Shown: positions 1 to 9,974, counted from the first letter of the stretch. The stretch is 64,000 bases of DNA from Alphaproteobacteria bacterium (GCA_030066595.1 JASJBI010000020.1:42093-106092), one strand, 5' to 3'. Translations and numbers: made by a program. The notes: a model not told the origin generated them from the sequence alone.

Positions 1-8
1 AGTCGGCG

Positions 9-860
9 GTGGAGATGGCGTCACGCAGTTTTCTGGGACTGGGCCCGCACGGCTTCCACCGGGTGGGCTATACGGAATGGGGCGACGCCGATGCCGCCCG
101 CACGGTCGTCTGCGTGCACGGCTTGACCCGCAACGGCCGGGACTTCGACCACCTGGCCGCGGCGTTGGCCGGCGAGGCCCGGGTGGTCTGCCCGGATGTG
201 GCCGGCCGGGGGGCGAGCGACTGGCTTCCGGTCGCCGAGGACTATGGCTACCCGCAATACTGCGCCGACATGGCGGCCCTGATCGCCCGGCTGGGGGTGG
301 CGCAGGTGGACTGGGTCGGCACGTCCATGGGGGGGCTGATCGGCATGATGCTGGCGGCCCAGCCCAAGACGCCGATCCGGCGGCTGGTGCTCAACGACGT
401 GGGGCCGTTCGTGCCAAAGGCGGCGCTGGAGCGGCTCGGCGGCTATGTCGGCAAGGATCCCCGCTTCGCCGATCTGGAGGGGTTGGAGGCCTATCTCCGG
501 GAGATCTATATGGACTTCGGCGCGCTCAGCGACGACCAGTGGCGGCACCTTGCCGAGCACAGCGCCCGGCAGACCGAGGCCGGCCTGGGCCTGGCCTACG
601 ATCCGGCCATCGGCGTGCCCTTGGCCGATCCGGAGACCCTCGAAGACGTGGACATCTGGCCGGTCTGGGACGCCATCACATGCCCGGTGCTGCTGCTGCG
701 AGGGCGGGAGTCCGACGTTCTCCCGGCCGAGGTGGCGGCCGAGATGACCGGTCGCGGACCGGGGGCGGATCTGCGCAACTTCGACAGTATCGGCCACGCA
801 CCGGCCTTGATGGACGCGGAGCAGATCGCGCTGATCCGTCAATGGTTGAAGGACGCCTAG
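9..860 (+). CDS. alpha/beta hydrolase
   Basis: Single-domain alpha/beta hydrolase of 283 residues, probably cytoplasmic (no signal peptide). The oxyanion-side motif CVHGLTRNGRDFDHL lies near residues 35-49, the nucleophile elbow is GTSMGG near residue 105, and a candidate catalytic histidine sits in DSIGHAPALM close to the C-terminus. The frame opens with GTG at 9, two codons before ATG at 15. No upstream stop is visible inside the window, so a slightly earlier start cannot be excluded, although the N-terminus looks complete for this family. The substrate cannot be read from sequence. The next hydrolase starts 15 bp downstream on the same strand, so the two may be co-transcribed. Confidence 0.85.
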   Translation: MEMASRSFLGLGPHGFHRVGYTEWGDADAARTVVCVHGLTRNGRDFDHLAAALAGEARVVCPDVAGRGASDWLPVAEDYGYPQYCADMAALIARLGVAQVDWVGTSMGGLIGMMLAAQPKTPIRRLVLNDVGPFVPKAALERLGGYVGKDPRFADLEGLEAYLREIYMDFGALSDDQWRHLAEHSARQTEAGLGLAYDPAIGVPLADPETLEDVDIWPVWDAITCPVLLLRGRESDVLPAEVAAEMTGRGPGADLRNFDSIGHAPALMDAEQIALIRQWLKDA

Positions 861-875
861 GAGAGATCCCCAAAC

Positions 876-2015
876 TTGTCTTCCCCGTCCCAGGCGCCAG
901 ACTCAGGGTCCGAAGGCACTCGCCCGGATCGGGAAGGCACAGGGTTTCCGCCCATGCAGATGGACGCCGCGATTGACGCGCCGCGCAGCGACCCCAGCGC
1001 GCCTCGAAGCGATTCCGGGCCGCTGGCCGAGGCGCCATTTCCGCCCTTCCGGCCCCGATTCCCTTGGATCGGCGCCGACCTGCAGACCCTGCGCAACCGT
1101 ATTCGCCGGACCGACTGGCCGAGCCTCGGGGCCTGGCCGGGCGAGCGCCTCCGCTTTCCCATGGCCGACGGCACGGGCGACGAGCTGCTGGCGCTGCTGA
1201 ACCGGCCACTCACCGGAACGGGCCCGTTGGTCGTCCTGCTGCACGGGCTCACCGGCTGCGAGGACAGCTCCTACATTCGCTACTCGGCGGCCTTCTGGCT
1301 GAAGCGCGGGCATCCCGTCCTGCGCCTCAATCTGCGCGGCGCGGGGCCGTCCCGCGGCCTCTGCCGGGAGCACTACCATGCCGGCCGCACGGAGGATCTC
1401 CGCGCCGTGCTGGACCAGCTGGCCCCGCGCTGGGGCGAGCCCGGCCTGTTGCTGGTCGGTTATTCGCTGGGCGCCAACATGATGCTCAAGCTCTTGGGGG
1501 AGACGGGCACCCGGCTGCCGATCCTGGCCACCGCCTCGATCTCGGCGCCAATCGACCTATCCCTGACCAGCGCCCGCATGGACCGGTTGCGCAACTGGGT
1601 CTATGTGCGCTGGTTCGTGCACAACCTCAAGGCCGGCACCTTGGCGAGCCCGGGACTGAGCGAGGCGGAGCACTGTGCCGTCGCCGCGGTGCGTACGGTC
1701 CGCGCCTTCGACCAGGTCTTCGTCGCACCGCGCAACGGGTTCGCCGACGAGGAGGACTACTACGCCAAATGCTCGGCCGCCCAGTTCCTGCCGCATATCC
1801 GCGTACCCAGCTTGATCATCCACGCCCGCAACGACCCGTGGATCCCTCTCAGGTCGTACGGGTACGTCGATTGGGATGCGAATCAATGCCTTGTGCCGCT
1901 TCTGGGCTCTGCGGGCGGCCATGTGGGATTTCACGGCAGGAGCAGCCGGACGGCCTGGCACGACCGCTGCAGCGGTGTCTTTTTCGACCGCATCAGCAGC
2001 CTTGTACGTACGTAG
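876..2015 (+). CDS. YheT-family alpha/beta hydrolase
   Basis: Resembles the YheT/EMB8 family of alpha/beta hydrolases. Visible features are LLHGLTGCEDSSYIRYSA (HG oxyanion motif), nucleophile elbow GYSLGAN near residue 197, acid in HARNDPWIP, and the final histidine in GGHVGFHG. The first 60 residues are low-complexity and proline/serine-rich. Translation may begin at TTG 876 (379 residues) or ATG 954 (353 residues); neither has a convincing ribosome binding site, and 954 removes most of the unstructured leader. Follows another hydrolase by 15 bp. The physiological substrate is unknown; acylglycerols or esters are typical for the family. Confidence 0.85.
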   Translation: MSSPSQAPDSGSEGTRPDREGTGFPPMQMDAAIDAPRSDPSAPRSDSGPLAEAPFPPFRPRFPWIGADLQTLRNRIRRTDWPSLGAWPGERLRFPMADGTGDELLALLNRPLTGTGPLVVLLHGLTGCEDSSYIRYSAAFWLKRGHPVLRLNLRGAGPSRGLCREHYHAGRTEDLRAVLDQLAPRWGEPGLLLVGYSLGANMMLKLLGETGTRLPILATASISAPIDLSLTSARMDRLRNWVYVRWFVHNLKAGTLASPGLSEAEHCAVAAVRTVRAFDQVFVAPRNGFADEEDYYAKCSAAQFLPHIRVPSLIIHARNDPWIPLRSYGYVDWDANQCLVPLLGSAGGHVGFHGRSSRTAWHDRCSGVFFDRISSLVRT

Positions 2016-2131
2016 TCGATAGCCGATGCGTACGACTGCCCTTAACCGGCGGAGAAGTGTGGAACTTCGGTGGTCCCCGACGCTCTACAGCCGTACGATG
2101 ACCAATCGCTAAACGTACATACGCCTGGGGA

Positions 2132-3217
<1,086 letters not shown>

Positions 3218-3218
3218 T

Positions 3219-3250
3219 TAAGCCGGTGTGACTTTATGCCGCCCGGCTTA
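3219..3250 (-). promoter_or_regulatory. inverted repeat upstream of hemB
   Basis: Eight-base arms TAAGCCGG (3219-3226) and CCGGCTTA (3243-3250) form a perfect inverted repeat with a 16-base centre, 22 bases upstream of the hemB start codon. Could be a protein operator or a leader hairpin. No regulator can be assigned. Confidence 0.35.
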
Positions 3251-3300
3251 GCGAAACAATAACGGAGCGGATCGTCGGTCCCGCAGGCGTAGGACGCCGA

Positions 3301-3329
3301 TTGACAGAAACGCAGCGATTCGCTACTTT
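3301..3329 (+). promoter_or_regulatory. predicted sigma-70 promoter of icmF
   Basis: TTGACA at 3301-3306, 17-base spacer, TACTTT at 3324-3329. The -10 hexamer overlaps the left edge of the LiuR-like sequence, so a bound regulator would occlude or remodel the promoter. The leader to the icmF ATG would be about 170 bases. Confidence 0.5.
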
Positions 3330-3348
3330 ACCTTTACGTAAACGTAAA
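3323..3348. promoter_or_regulatory. LiuR-like operator (copy 1, icmF)
   Basis: Core TTTACGTAAACGTAAA (3333-3348) is a perfect inverted repeat: TTTACGT, two-base centre, ACGTAAA. The whole 26-base block 3323-3348 is identical to 59444-59469 in front of an enoyl-CoA hydratase gene. From memory this matches the inverted-repeat type bound by LiuR (MerR family), which controls branched-chain amino acid and acyl-CoA catabolism in proteobacteria. No liuR gene was recognised in this window. Confidence 0.6.
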
Positions 3349-3506
3349 CCTACCGATCCGAAGCCCGGCCATGCTGCCCCTGGCACCGTGCCCGGGACGC
3401 GGAGCGGTGGTTTTGCGGTCGCCCAACGCGCCGCCAGAGCGCACACCGAGCCAAGATCCGCGCCGCACGGGAACGGCCAAAGCGGCGTCTATACGGAGGA
3501 ACCGCC

Positions 3507-6500
3507 ATGCCCGACGACGGTGTCGTCAAGAAGCCGCCCGCGAAGAAGGTCTACAAGACCAAGCACCAGCTCCGCTTCGTCACCGCGGCGTCCCTGTTCG
3601 ATGGCCACGACGCCTCGATCAACATCATGCGCCGCATCCTGCAGGCGGGCGGCGCCGAGGTCATCCATCTCGGCCATAACCGCTCGGTCGACGAAGTGGT
3701 CACCGCGGCGCTCGAGGAGGACGCCCACGGCATTGCCGTGAGCTCCTACCAGGGCGGGCATGTGGAGTATTTCAAGTACATGGTGGACCTCTTGCGCGAG
3801 CGCGGCGGCCCCGAGATCAAGGTCTTCGGCGGCGGCGGCGGCACCATCGTGCCGGAGGAGATCCAGGAGCTGCACGACTATGGCGTGGCCCGGATCTACG
3901 CGCCCGAGGACGGCCAGAAGATGGGCCTGCAGGGCATGATCAACGACATGCTCAAGACGGCCGACGCGGATCTGACCAAGAGCTTGCCGAAGGCGCTCGA
4001 CGGGCTGGTCAAGGGCGATAAGCGGGCGCTCGCGCGGGTGATCACGGGCGTCGAGGCGGGCACGCTCACGGACGGCATGTGGGCCGAACTTGAGGCCAAG
4101 GCGGACAAGTCCAAGACCCCTGTGCTCGGCATCACCGGCACCGGCGGGGCGGGCAAGTCCTCGCTCACGGACGAGATCGTGCGCCGCTTCCGGCTCGACC
4201 GGCCCGAGATGAAGATCGCCATCCTGGCGATCGACCCCTCGCGCCGCAAGAGCGGCGGGGCGCTTCTGGGCGACCGGATCCGCATGAACGCGATCCAGGG
4301 CGAGGGCATCTACATGCGCTCGCTGGCCACCCGACAGTCGGGCACGGAGATCACCAAATGCCTGCCCGGCGCCATCGCCGCCTGCAAGGCGGCAGGCTAT
4401 GAGCTGATCATCGTCGAGACCTCGGGCATCGGCCAGGGCGACGCCGGGGTGGTGCCTTATGTCGACGCGGCGCTCTACGCCATGACCCCGGAGTTCGGCG
4501 CGGCCAGCCAGCTCGAGAAGATTGACATGCTCGACTTCGCCGACCTGGTGGCGATCAACAAGTTCGACCGCAAGGGCGCGAAGGACGCGCTGCGCGACGT
4601 GCGCAAGCAGTTTCAGCGCAACCACGAGCTCTTCACCGCCAAGCCCGAGGACATGCCGGTCTACGGCACCATCGCCGCGCGCTTCAACGACGACGGGGTG
4701 ACCGCGCTCTACGCCGGGATCCTGGACGCGCTCCGCGGCAAGGGGCTGGTGGACTGGAACTGCGGCCTGCCCGTGTCCGAGGGCAAGGCGTCGTCCCAGG
4801 AGATGGCGATCATCCCGCCTGACCGGACGCGCTATCTGGCCGAGGTGGCCGGGAGCGTGCGCGACTACCACGGGATCATCGCCGAGCAGGTGACGCTGGT
4901 CCGCGAGCGCCAGCAGCTCATGGCCGCCAAGCGCATGCTGGGCAAGAAGGCCAAGGACGCGGCCGCGCTCGAGGCGCTGATCGAGGAGCGCGAGAGCAAG
5001 ATCGACCGGCGCGCCATGAAGCTCGTCGAGATCTGGCCGATGATCAAGGAGAGCTATTCGGGCGACGAGTACGTGGTCAAGATCCGCGACCGGGAAATCC
5101 GTTTCGATCTGGCGACGAAGAGCCTCTCGGGCTCGCGCATCCCGCGCATCGCGCTGCCGCAATACGAGGATCACGGCGAGATCCTCAAGTTCCTCCTGAA
5201 GGAGAACCTGCCGGGCAGCTTCCCCTATACCGCCGGCGTGTTCGCCTTCAAGCGGGCGAGCGAGGACCCGACCCGCATGTTCGCGGGCGAGGGCGACGCA
5301 TTCCGCACCAACAAGCGCTTCAAGTTCCTGTCCAAGGACAGCCCGGCCAAGCGGCTCTCGACCGCCTTCGATTCGGTCACGCTCTACGGCTGGGATCCGG
5401 ACGAGCGGCCCGACATCTACGGCAAGGTCGGCACCTCCGGTGTGTCGATCGCGACGCTCGAGGACATGGAGGTGCTCTATGACGGCTTCGATCTCTGCGA
5501 CCCGTCGACCTCGGTCTCGATGACCATCAACGGGCCTGCGCCCACGATCCTGGCCATGTTCCTCAACACCGCGATCGACCAGCAGCTCGACCGCTTCGAG
5601 GCCGACAACAAGCGCCCGCCCACCGACGAGGAGATCGGCAAGATCAAGGACTGGGTCTTGGAGAACGTCCGCGGCACGGTGCAGGCCGACATCCTCAAGG
5701 AGGACCAGGGCCAGAACACCTGCATCTTCTCGACCGAGTTCAGCCTCAAGGTGATGGGCGACATCCAGCAGTATTTCGTCGACCACCGGGTGAAGAACTT
5801 CTACTCGGTCTCGATCTCGGGCTACCACATCGCCGAGGCCGGGGCCAATCCGATCAGCCAGCTCGCGTTTACGCTCGCCAACGGATTCACGTACGTGGAG
5901 TCCTATCTGGCGCGTGGCATGCACATCGACGAGTTCGCGCCCAACCTGTCCTTCTTCTTCTCGAACGGCATGGACCCGGAATATTCGGTGCTGGGTCGGG
6001 TGGCGCGGCGCATCTGGGCGACCGCGATCCGCTTCAAGTACGGCGGCAACGAGCGCAGCCAGAAGCTGAAATACCACGTCCAGACCTCGGGCCGGTCGCT
6101 GCACGCCCAGGAGTACGACTTCAACGACATCCGGACCACGCTGCAGGCGCTGATCGCGATCTACGACAACTGCAACAGCCTGCACACCAACGCCTATGAC
6201 GAGGCGGTGACCACGCCGAGCGAGGAGTCGGTGCGCCGGGCCATGGCGATCCAGATGATCATCAACAAGGAGTGGGGGCTCACCAAGAACGAGAACCCCA
6301 ACCAGGGGGCCTTCATCGTCGACGAGCTCACCGACCTGGTCGAGGAGGCGGTCCTGCAGGAGTTCGAGCGCATCGCCGAGCGCGGCGGTGTGCTGGGCGC
6401 CATGGAGACCGGCTATCAGCGCGGCAAGATCCAGGACGAATCCATGCACTACGAGATGCTCAAGCACTCGGGCGAGCTGCCGATCATCGGGGTCAACACC

Positions 6501-6770
6501 TATCTGAACCCGAACCCCGCGCCCCAGGAGACCACGCTCGAGCTGATGCGCGGCACCGAGGAGGAGAAGCAGCGCCAGATCGAGCGCCTGCGCGCCTTCC
6601 AAAAGCGCAACGCCAACGCGGCGCCCGCCATGCTCCAGCGGCTCAAGGACTCGGTGGTCCGGAACGAGAACGTCTTCGCCGTCTTGGTGGACGCGGTGCG
6701 CGTCTGCTCGCTCGGCCAGATCACCAACGCGCTGTTCGAGGTTGGCGGGCAGTACCGACGGAATATGTAG
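3507..6770 (+). CDS. icmF: fused isobutyryl-CoA mutase (B12 domain, G-protein chaperone, mutase)
   Basis: Adenosylcobalamin enzyme interconverting isobutyryl-CoA and n-butyryl-CoA, with its G-protein chaperone fused in. 1087 residues, normal for IcmF. Order: B12-binding domain with DGHDAS at about 32-37 and GGGGGTIVPEE near 111; MeaB-like GTPase with P-loop GTGGAGKSSL near 210; mutase domain from about 420. Two substrate-pocket positions separate IcmF from methylmalonyl-CoA mutase: PYTAGVFAF near 575 has Phe where MCM has Tyr, and DQGQNTCIF near 735 has Gln where MCM has Arg; both are IcmF-like here. Start at 3507 follows GGAGGAA. The upstream LiuR-like operator suggests induction with valine or acyl-CoA catabolism. 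A diverged copy of its 3' end lies at 7445-7585. Confidence 0.93.
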   Translation: MPDDGVVKKPPAKKVYKTKHQLRFVTAASLFDGHDASINIMRRILQAGGAEVIHLGHNRSVDEVVTAALEEDAHGIAVSSYQGGHVEYFKYMVDLLRERGGPEIKVFGGGGGTIVPEEIQELHDYGVARIYAPEDGQKMGLQGMINDMLKTADADLTKSLPKALDGLVKGDKRALARVITGVEAGTLTDGMWAELEAKADKSKTPVLGITGTGGAGKSSLTDEIVRRFRLDRPEMKIAILAIDPSRRKSGGALLGDRIRMNAIQGEGIYMRSLATRQSGTEITKCLPGAIAACKAAGYELIIVETSGIGQGDAGVVPYVDAALYAMTPEFGAASQLEKIDMLDFADLVAINKFDRKGAKDALRDVRKQFQRNHELFTAKPEDMPVYGTIAARFNDDGVTALYAGILDALRGKGLVDWNCGLPVSEGKASSQEMAIIPPDRTRYLAEVAGSVRDYHGIIAEQVTLVRERQQLMAAKRMLGKKAKDAAALEALIEERESKIDRRAMKLVEIWPMIKESYSGDEYVVKIRDREIRFDLATKSLSGSRIPRIALPQYEDHGEILKFLLKENLPGSFPYTAGVFAFKRASEDPTRMFAGEGDAFRTNKRFKFLSKDSPAKRLSTAFDSVTLYGWDPDERPDIYGKVGTSGVSIATLEDMEVLYDGFDLCDPSTSVSMTINGPAPTILAMFLNTAIDQQLDRFEADNKRPPTDEEIGKIKDWVLENVRGTVQADILKEDQGQNTCIFSTEFSLKVMGDIQQYFVDHRVKNFYSVSISGYHIAEAGANPISQLAFTLANGFTYVESYLARGMHIDEFAPNLSFFFSNGMDPEYSVLGRVARRIWATAIRFKYGGNERSQKLKYHVQTSGRSLHAQEYDFNDIRTTLQALIAIYDNCNSLHTNAYDEAVTTPSEESVRRAMAIQMIINKEWGLTKNENPNQGAFIVDELTDLVEEAVLQEFERIAERGGVLGAMETGYQRGKIQDESMHYEMLKHSGELPIIGVNTYLNPNPAPQETTLELMRGTEEEKQRQIERLRAFQKRNANAAPAMLQRLKDSVVRNENVFAVLVDAVRVCSLGQITNALFEVGGQYRRNM

Positions 6771-6791
6771 GGCAAGGCGCCGCGACGGCGA

Positions 6792-7346
6792 TCAGCCCTC
6801 CCGGCCGTGGCCCGGGGCCAGGTCCGGAAGCCAGGCCTCCATCCGTTCCTTGAGCGTATAGGGCTTCTTGCGGAAGACGGCCCAGCCGATCGGCGAGCGC
6901 ACCACGGCATGGATCAGCCGCCGCTTGCGCACCTTCGAGACCTTCATGCCCTGAAGAAACATCTCGTCGGCGAAGGTCCAGTCGCGCCGCACCGCCTTGG
7001 CGCGAAAGTCGGTCCAGGCCATGTAGAGATAGTCGTGCAGCACACTGGCCTCGAGATGACGGCCGATCGGCCCGACGATGGCCCAAAGCTCCTGCGGCAC
7101 CGAGGCCAGGTCGGTGTAGAGGCCGCGGGGCGCCTTGATGGTCAGCGCATAGGGCGCGCCCTCTTCGGGATGGACCGTCATGCGGGCGCGGAAGTTGGCG
7201 GAGAGCTGCCAGAGGGATTCCGGCTTCTTCTTCGTGTGAACCTTGGCGTGGCGGACGAATTTGAGCTCGTCCAGATACGCGAAGTCGGTGATGCGGTCGA
7301 TCTCGCCGGCCGGAAACGGATCCGGGCCGGGGTTCCACGTTGCCAT
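6792..7346 (-). CDS. DUF1353 domain protein
   Basis: 184 residues, soluble, no signal peptide. The centre carries the DUF1353 signature: GLYTDLASVPQELWAIVGP followed by GRHLEASVLHDYLYMAW near 87-112. The family has no settled biochemical function and is often met in phages and on mobile DNA. A strong ribosome binding site (GGGAGG) precedes ATG at 7346. The gene lies antisense between the true icmF end (6770) and the second, diverged icmF tail (7445-7585), so it is bracketed by a direct repeat of about 140 bp, which hints that it arrived with an insertion at the icmF 3' end. Confidence 0.8.
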   Translation of the reverse strand: MATWNPGPDPFPAGEIDRITDFAYLDELKFVRHAKVHTKKKPESLWQLSANFRARMTVHPEEGAPYALTIKAPRGLYTDLASVPQELWAIVGPIGRHLEASVLHDYLYMAWTDFRAKAVRRDWTFADEMFLQGMKVSKVRKRRLIHAVVRSPIGWAVFRKKPYTLKERMEAWLPDLAPGHGREG

Positions 7347-7444
7347 CAGAACCTCCCACGATTGTTCCGCGCGCTCGGCGCAGTGCTGCCGCGAGTGTAA
7401 TGTATCGCCAACTTAGGTGGAATCGGTAGCGGCCCGCGCCGGCC

Positions 7445-7585
7445 ATGCTCAAGTGGCTCAAGGATGCGGTGGTCAAGAACCAAAACTTCTTCGCCATCTT
7501 GGTCGACGCAGTGCGTGTCTGCTCGCTCGGTCAGATCACCAACGCGCTGTTCGAGGTCGGCGGGCAGTACCGCAGGAATATGTAG
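7445..7585 (+). pseudogene. icmF 3'-end remnant (diverged second copy)
   Basis: The 46 codons from ATG 7445 to TAG 7583-7585 align without gaps to the last 46 codons of icmF (6630-6770). I count 17 base differences in 141 (about 88 percent identity) and 7 amino-acid changes, many differences being synonymous; both end QYRRNM then TAG. Some similarity may extend a few bases either side. No mutase, GTPase or B12 domain precedes it, so it cannot make a working enzyme. The divergence is too large for a fresh duplication and suggests a fragment of another icmF allele or paralogue left by recombination or insertion. Confidence 0.85.
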
Positions 7586-7597
7586 GGCGGGGCGGGC

Positions 7598-9763
7598 TCA
7601 CGCCGCGGCGGCCTGGCCTGGCAGTCCGCCGGTCTCGGCGGCGGTTAGCTTCCTGACTGTGGTGGAATCGAGGCCGCGGGCCACCGTTCTGACGGCCTCG
7701 CTGTCGAACAACTCGACGAGCTCTCCGTTGATGCCCTCGGGGACTGCGCCGTTGAGCAGGTTTTCGATCTGCTCCGCGTGCTTCACCAGATGCTCGGCCA
7801 GCAGTGGCCAGCGCAGCTCCAAGACGGTCCAGCGTACCAGCGTGTCCGGCGGGCTCGAAATATCGGCCATCATCTCAAAACCGAGCCTGAAGCCATACGT
7901 GTTCAGCAATCGCTTCATGGCTCGCGGGTTGGGTTCCAGCAGCTCGGCATACGCCTGCAGAAAGTGCTCGCGCTTCTTGCGAAGGTCTTTGCTCTGAAGG
8001 CGTTGGAAGGCCACCGTCCCGGCGACGCGCCGCTCGACCGGGTTGGTGATCGCGTCCAGGTGCGCGCGGACCTCGGTGTCCGTCTTCAGCTCGGACATCT
8101 TCTGTTGCTGTTCTCGACGCAGCGTGTCGACGTCGGCCTGTTCTGTCGGCCGCCCCATCAACAGACGATCCCAATAGGCGGCCTGCAGCCGCTTCGACAG
8201 GACCGGGACCGAGATCGAGAGCTGAAAGATCTTCTCGAGGAACAGGTGGCCCAGCGGGCGGCCCGGCTCCCTGATGGTGCCCTTGAAATCGTCATAGGCC
8301 TTTTCGTAGCTGGTGCAGATCCAGTTGCGGTCGGCGGCCACGACGTAGGCGACCGGCGCCTTGCGGAACAGCGTCTGGATCGTCTGGATCAGCTCGACCA
8401 CGAAGTCCGCGTCAGCGCGGTCGAGGTCGTCGACGAACACGGCGACGGGGTGGCCGATCTCGCGCACCAGCTCCTCATAGTGGCGGGTCAGCGGGCGCAG
8501 CGGGTCGCGGCTCAGCTCCAGAAAGGTGCTTGCGGTGCGCGACGAGCCAAGCCGCGTCGTCCGGCCGAATGCGGAAATCCCGCCCCACAGCGTGAACACC
8601 GTTGCGAGGACCGTGAGCACGTCCTTGAATTCCTTGAACTCCGCTCCGGAGAAGGCAAACGCGACCGTGATCGCCCACAGGAGTAAGGCAAAGGCGATGA
8701 TGTAGGGGGCCCAGCCGGACCTGAACCGCCAGAGCCGCTCGCTGTTCCTTACCTTTCGGGCGATCGCCGGTTGCATGGTCTGGAGCTGGGCCACCGCCTG
8801 CCGATAGACCTCGGTGAGCAAGGTCCACCAGGCCGGGCCGTTCTTCTGGTTGCGCCAGGCGTTGTAGTCGACGACCACCCAACGTTTGGCGCCGTCGCCG
8901 GACTGCAGGTCGTCCTTGAGGAAGTTCAGGATCGACGTCTTGCCGGCGCCCCATTTGCCGTGGATATGTACCATGAAGGTGCGGTCCCGGTCCGGGCTCG
9001 CGGCGCTGGCGCCGGTCTTCGAGTCAGCGGCCGGCTCAGGTTCTTCGAACACCTCCCGGATGATGGTCGCAATGGCTTCGGCGACGGCCTTCCGACCCAG
9101 GCTGTCTTCGTGCGCCGGATGATCCGGGTAGAAGGGTGCCAAATCCGCCGGGCGCTGCGAGGGCGGCCGTACGTCGGTCTCCTCCTCGTCCTCCCCCGCG
9201 GGCTTCGTCTCCGCCAAGCGCGCCGTTTCTTCTTCGAAGATCGCCCGGAGGGTCTCGAAATCCTCGGAGCTCATGTCAGGCGGTGTCGCCAGCAGAATCC
9301 GCTCCGGCGCCGTACCAATGTCGATATCTCCGAGCTTTATTGACTGGAGATTGCTTTCGTAGATCGTGTCAAGGGTAGCAATAAGGCTCTCTTCGAGGCT
9401 CAACCCGCCTTCGCCCGTGCCCATCAGGGGGATCCAGAGAATAGGGGCACGAAATTTCCCATGGAGGCTCTCGAGAGCCTTCTTGAGGTTGGAGGTCAGG
9501 ACATCGCCGACCCAGAGATCGGGATGCACGGTCGCGACCAGGACCACCGGCGGTTTGCCCTCATATTGGACGACGGCAAAGCCTTCGCTGAGCTTCTCCG
9601 GCGACGGGTAGTCGGGCTCCGTTATGCCAAGGGATTCGAACGCGTGACGGTTCAGGTCGCCCGGGTTTCCGTCCGCGTCGATGGAGGCGAAGACGATGTC
9701 GGCTTCCTTCGGGTGGGCGGGTCCGAACTCGATCGGCAGCGTCGGGTGCTTGCGTTTAGCCAT
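7598..9763 (-). CDS. KAP-family P-loop NTPase with macro-like N-terminus
   Basis: 721 residues from ATG 9763, preceded by GGGGAGAG; a GTG five codons earlier (9778) overlaps that ribosome binding site and is less likely. C-terminal two thirds match the KAP NTPase plan: Walker A HGKWGAGKTS near 267, two membrane helices inserted between the Walker motifs (about 352-372 and 380-397), Walker B VAVFVDDLDRAD near 437. Residues about 20-140 hold alternating hydrophobic strands ending in PLMGTGEGGLS (about 110-120), which resembles the ADP-ribose loop of macro domains; this assignment is tentative. KAP NTPases are membrane ATPases, some of them parts of antiphage systems such as Qatuor; no QueC-, TatD- or nuclease-like partner is adjacent here. 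Function unknown. The gene ends 12 bp from the icmF remnant. Confidence 0.82.
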   Translation of the reverse strand: MAKRKHPTLPIEFGPAHPKEADIVFASIDADGNPGDLNRHAFESLGITEPDYPSPEKLSEGFAVVQYEGKPPVVLVATVHPDLWVGDVLTSNLKKALESLHGKFRAPILWIPLMGTGEGGLSLEESLIATLDTIYESNLQSIKLGDIDIGTAPERILLATPPDMSSEDFETLRAIFEEETARLAETKPAGEDEEETDVRPPSQRPADLAPFYPDHPAHEDSLGRKAVAEAIATIIREVFEEPEPAADSKTGASAASPDRDRTFMVHIHGKWGAGKTSILNFLKDDLQSGDGAKRWVVVDYNAWRNQKNGPAWWTLLTEVYRQAVAQLQTMQPAIARKVRNSERLWRFRSGWAPYIIAFALLLWAITVAFAFSGAEFKEFKDVLTVLATVFTLWGGISAFGRTTRLGSSRTASTFLELSRDPLRPLTRHYEELVREIGHPVAVFVDDLDRADADFVVELIQTIQTLFRKAPVAYVVAADRNWICTSYEKAYDDFKGTIREPGRPLGHLFLEKIFQLSISVPVLSKRLQAAYWDRLLMGRPTEQADVDTLRREQQQKMSELKTDTEVRAHLDAITNPVERRVAGTVAFQRLQSKDLRKKREHFLQAYAELLEPNPRAMKRLLNTYGFRLGFEMMADISSPPDTLVRWTVLELRWPLLAEHLVKHAEQIENLLNGAVPEGINGELVELFDSEAVRTVARGLDSTTVRKLTAAETGGLPGQAAAA

Positions 9764-9810
9764 CGCGGCTCTCCCCACACATCTTAACCGGACTGGGCTG
9801 TATCAGATGT

Positions 9811-9840
9811 GGCAATAGTCACCAGTACGTCCCTATTGCC
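9811..9840 (-). promoter_or_regulatory. inverted repeat upstream of the KAP NTPase gene
   Basis: GGCAATAG (9811-9818) and CTATTGCC (9833-9840) are perfect 8-base arms with a 14-base centre, about 50-75 bp upstream of the NTPase start codon. Candidate operator or leader hairpin; no regulator gene is adjacent on the NTPase side. Confidence 0.4.
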
Positions 9841-9974
9841 TCAACCGGAATTTCGCCTCGGCAGTGGCCGACGAGAGCTTGTCCATTCCTAAGCTGCTTG
9901 CGACCGGGCAGCGCCGGCGAGCGCAAGAGCGGGCAGGATCGTGAGATGGCGGCGGACCAATGCTAGGGCGCCGA

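Noticed and set aside
3489..6602. 1037-codon open frame antisense to icmF
   Set aside because: Low-complexity Leu/Arg/Asp/His-rich translation without family similarity; a by-product of GC-biased third positions in icmF.
6771..9974. complete mobile element or prophage
   Set aside because: No integrase, transposase or clear attachment ends; only the icmF-tail repeat suggests insertion.
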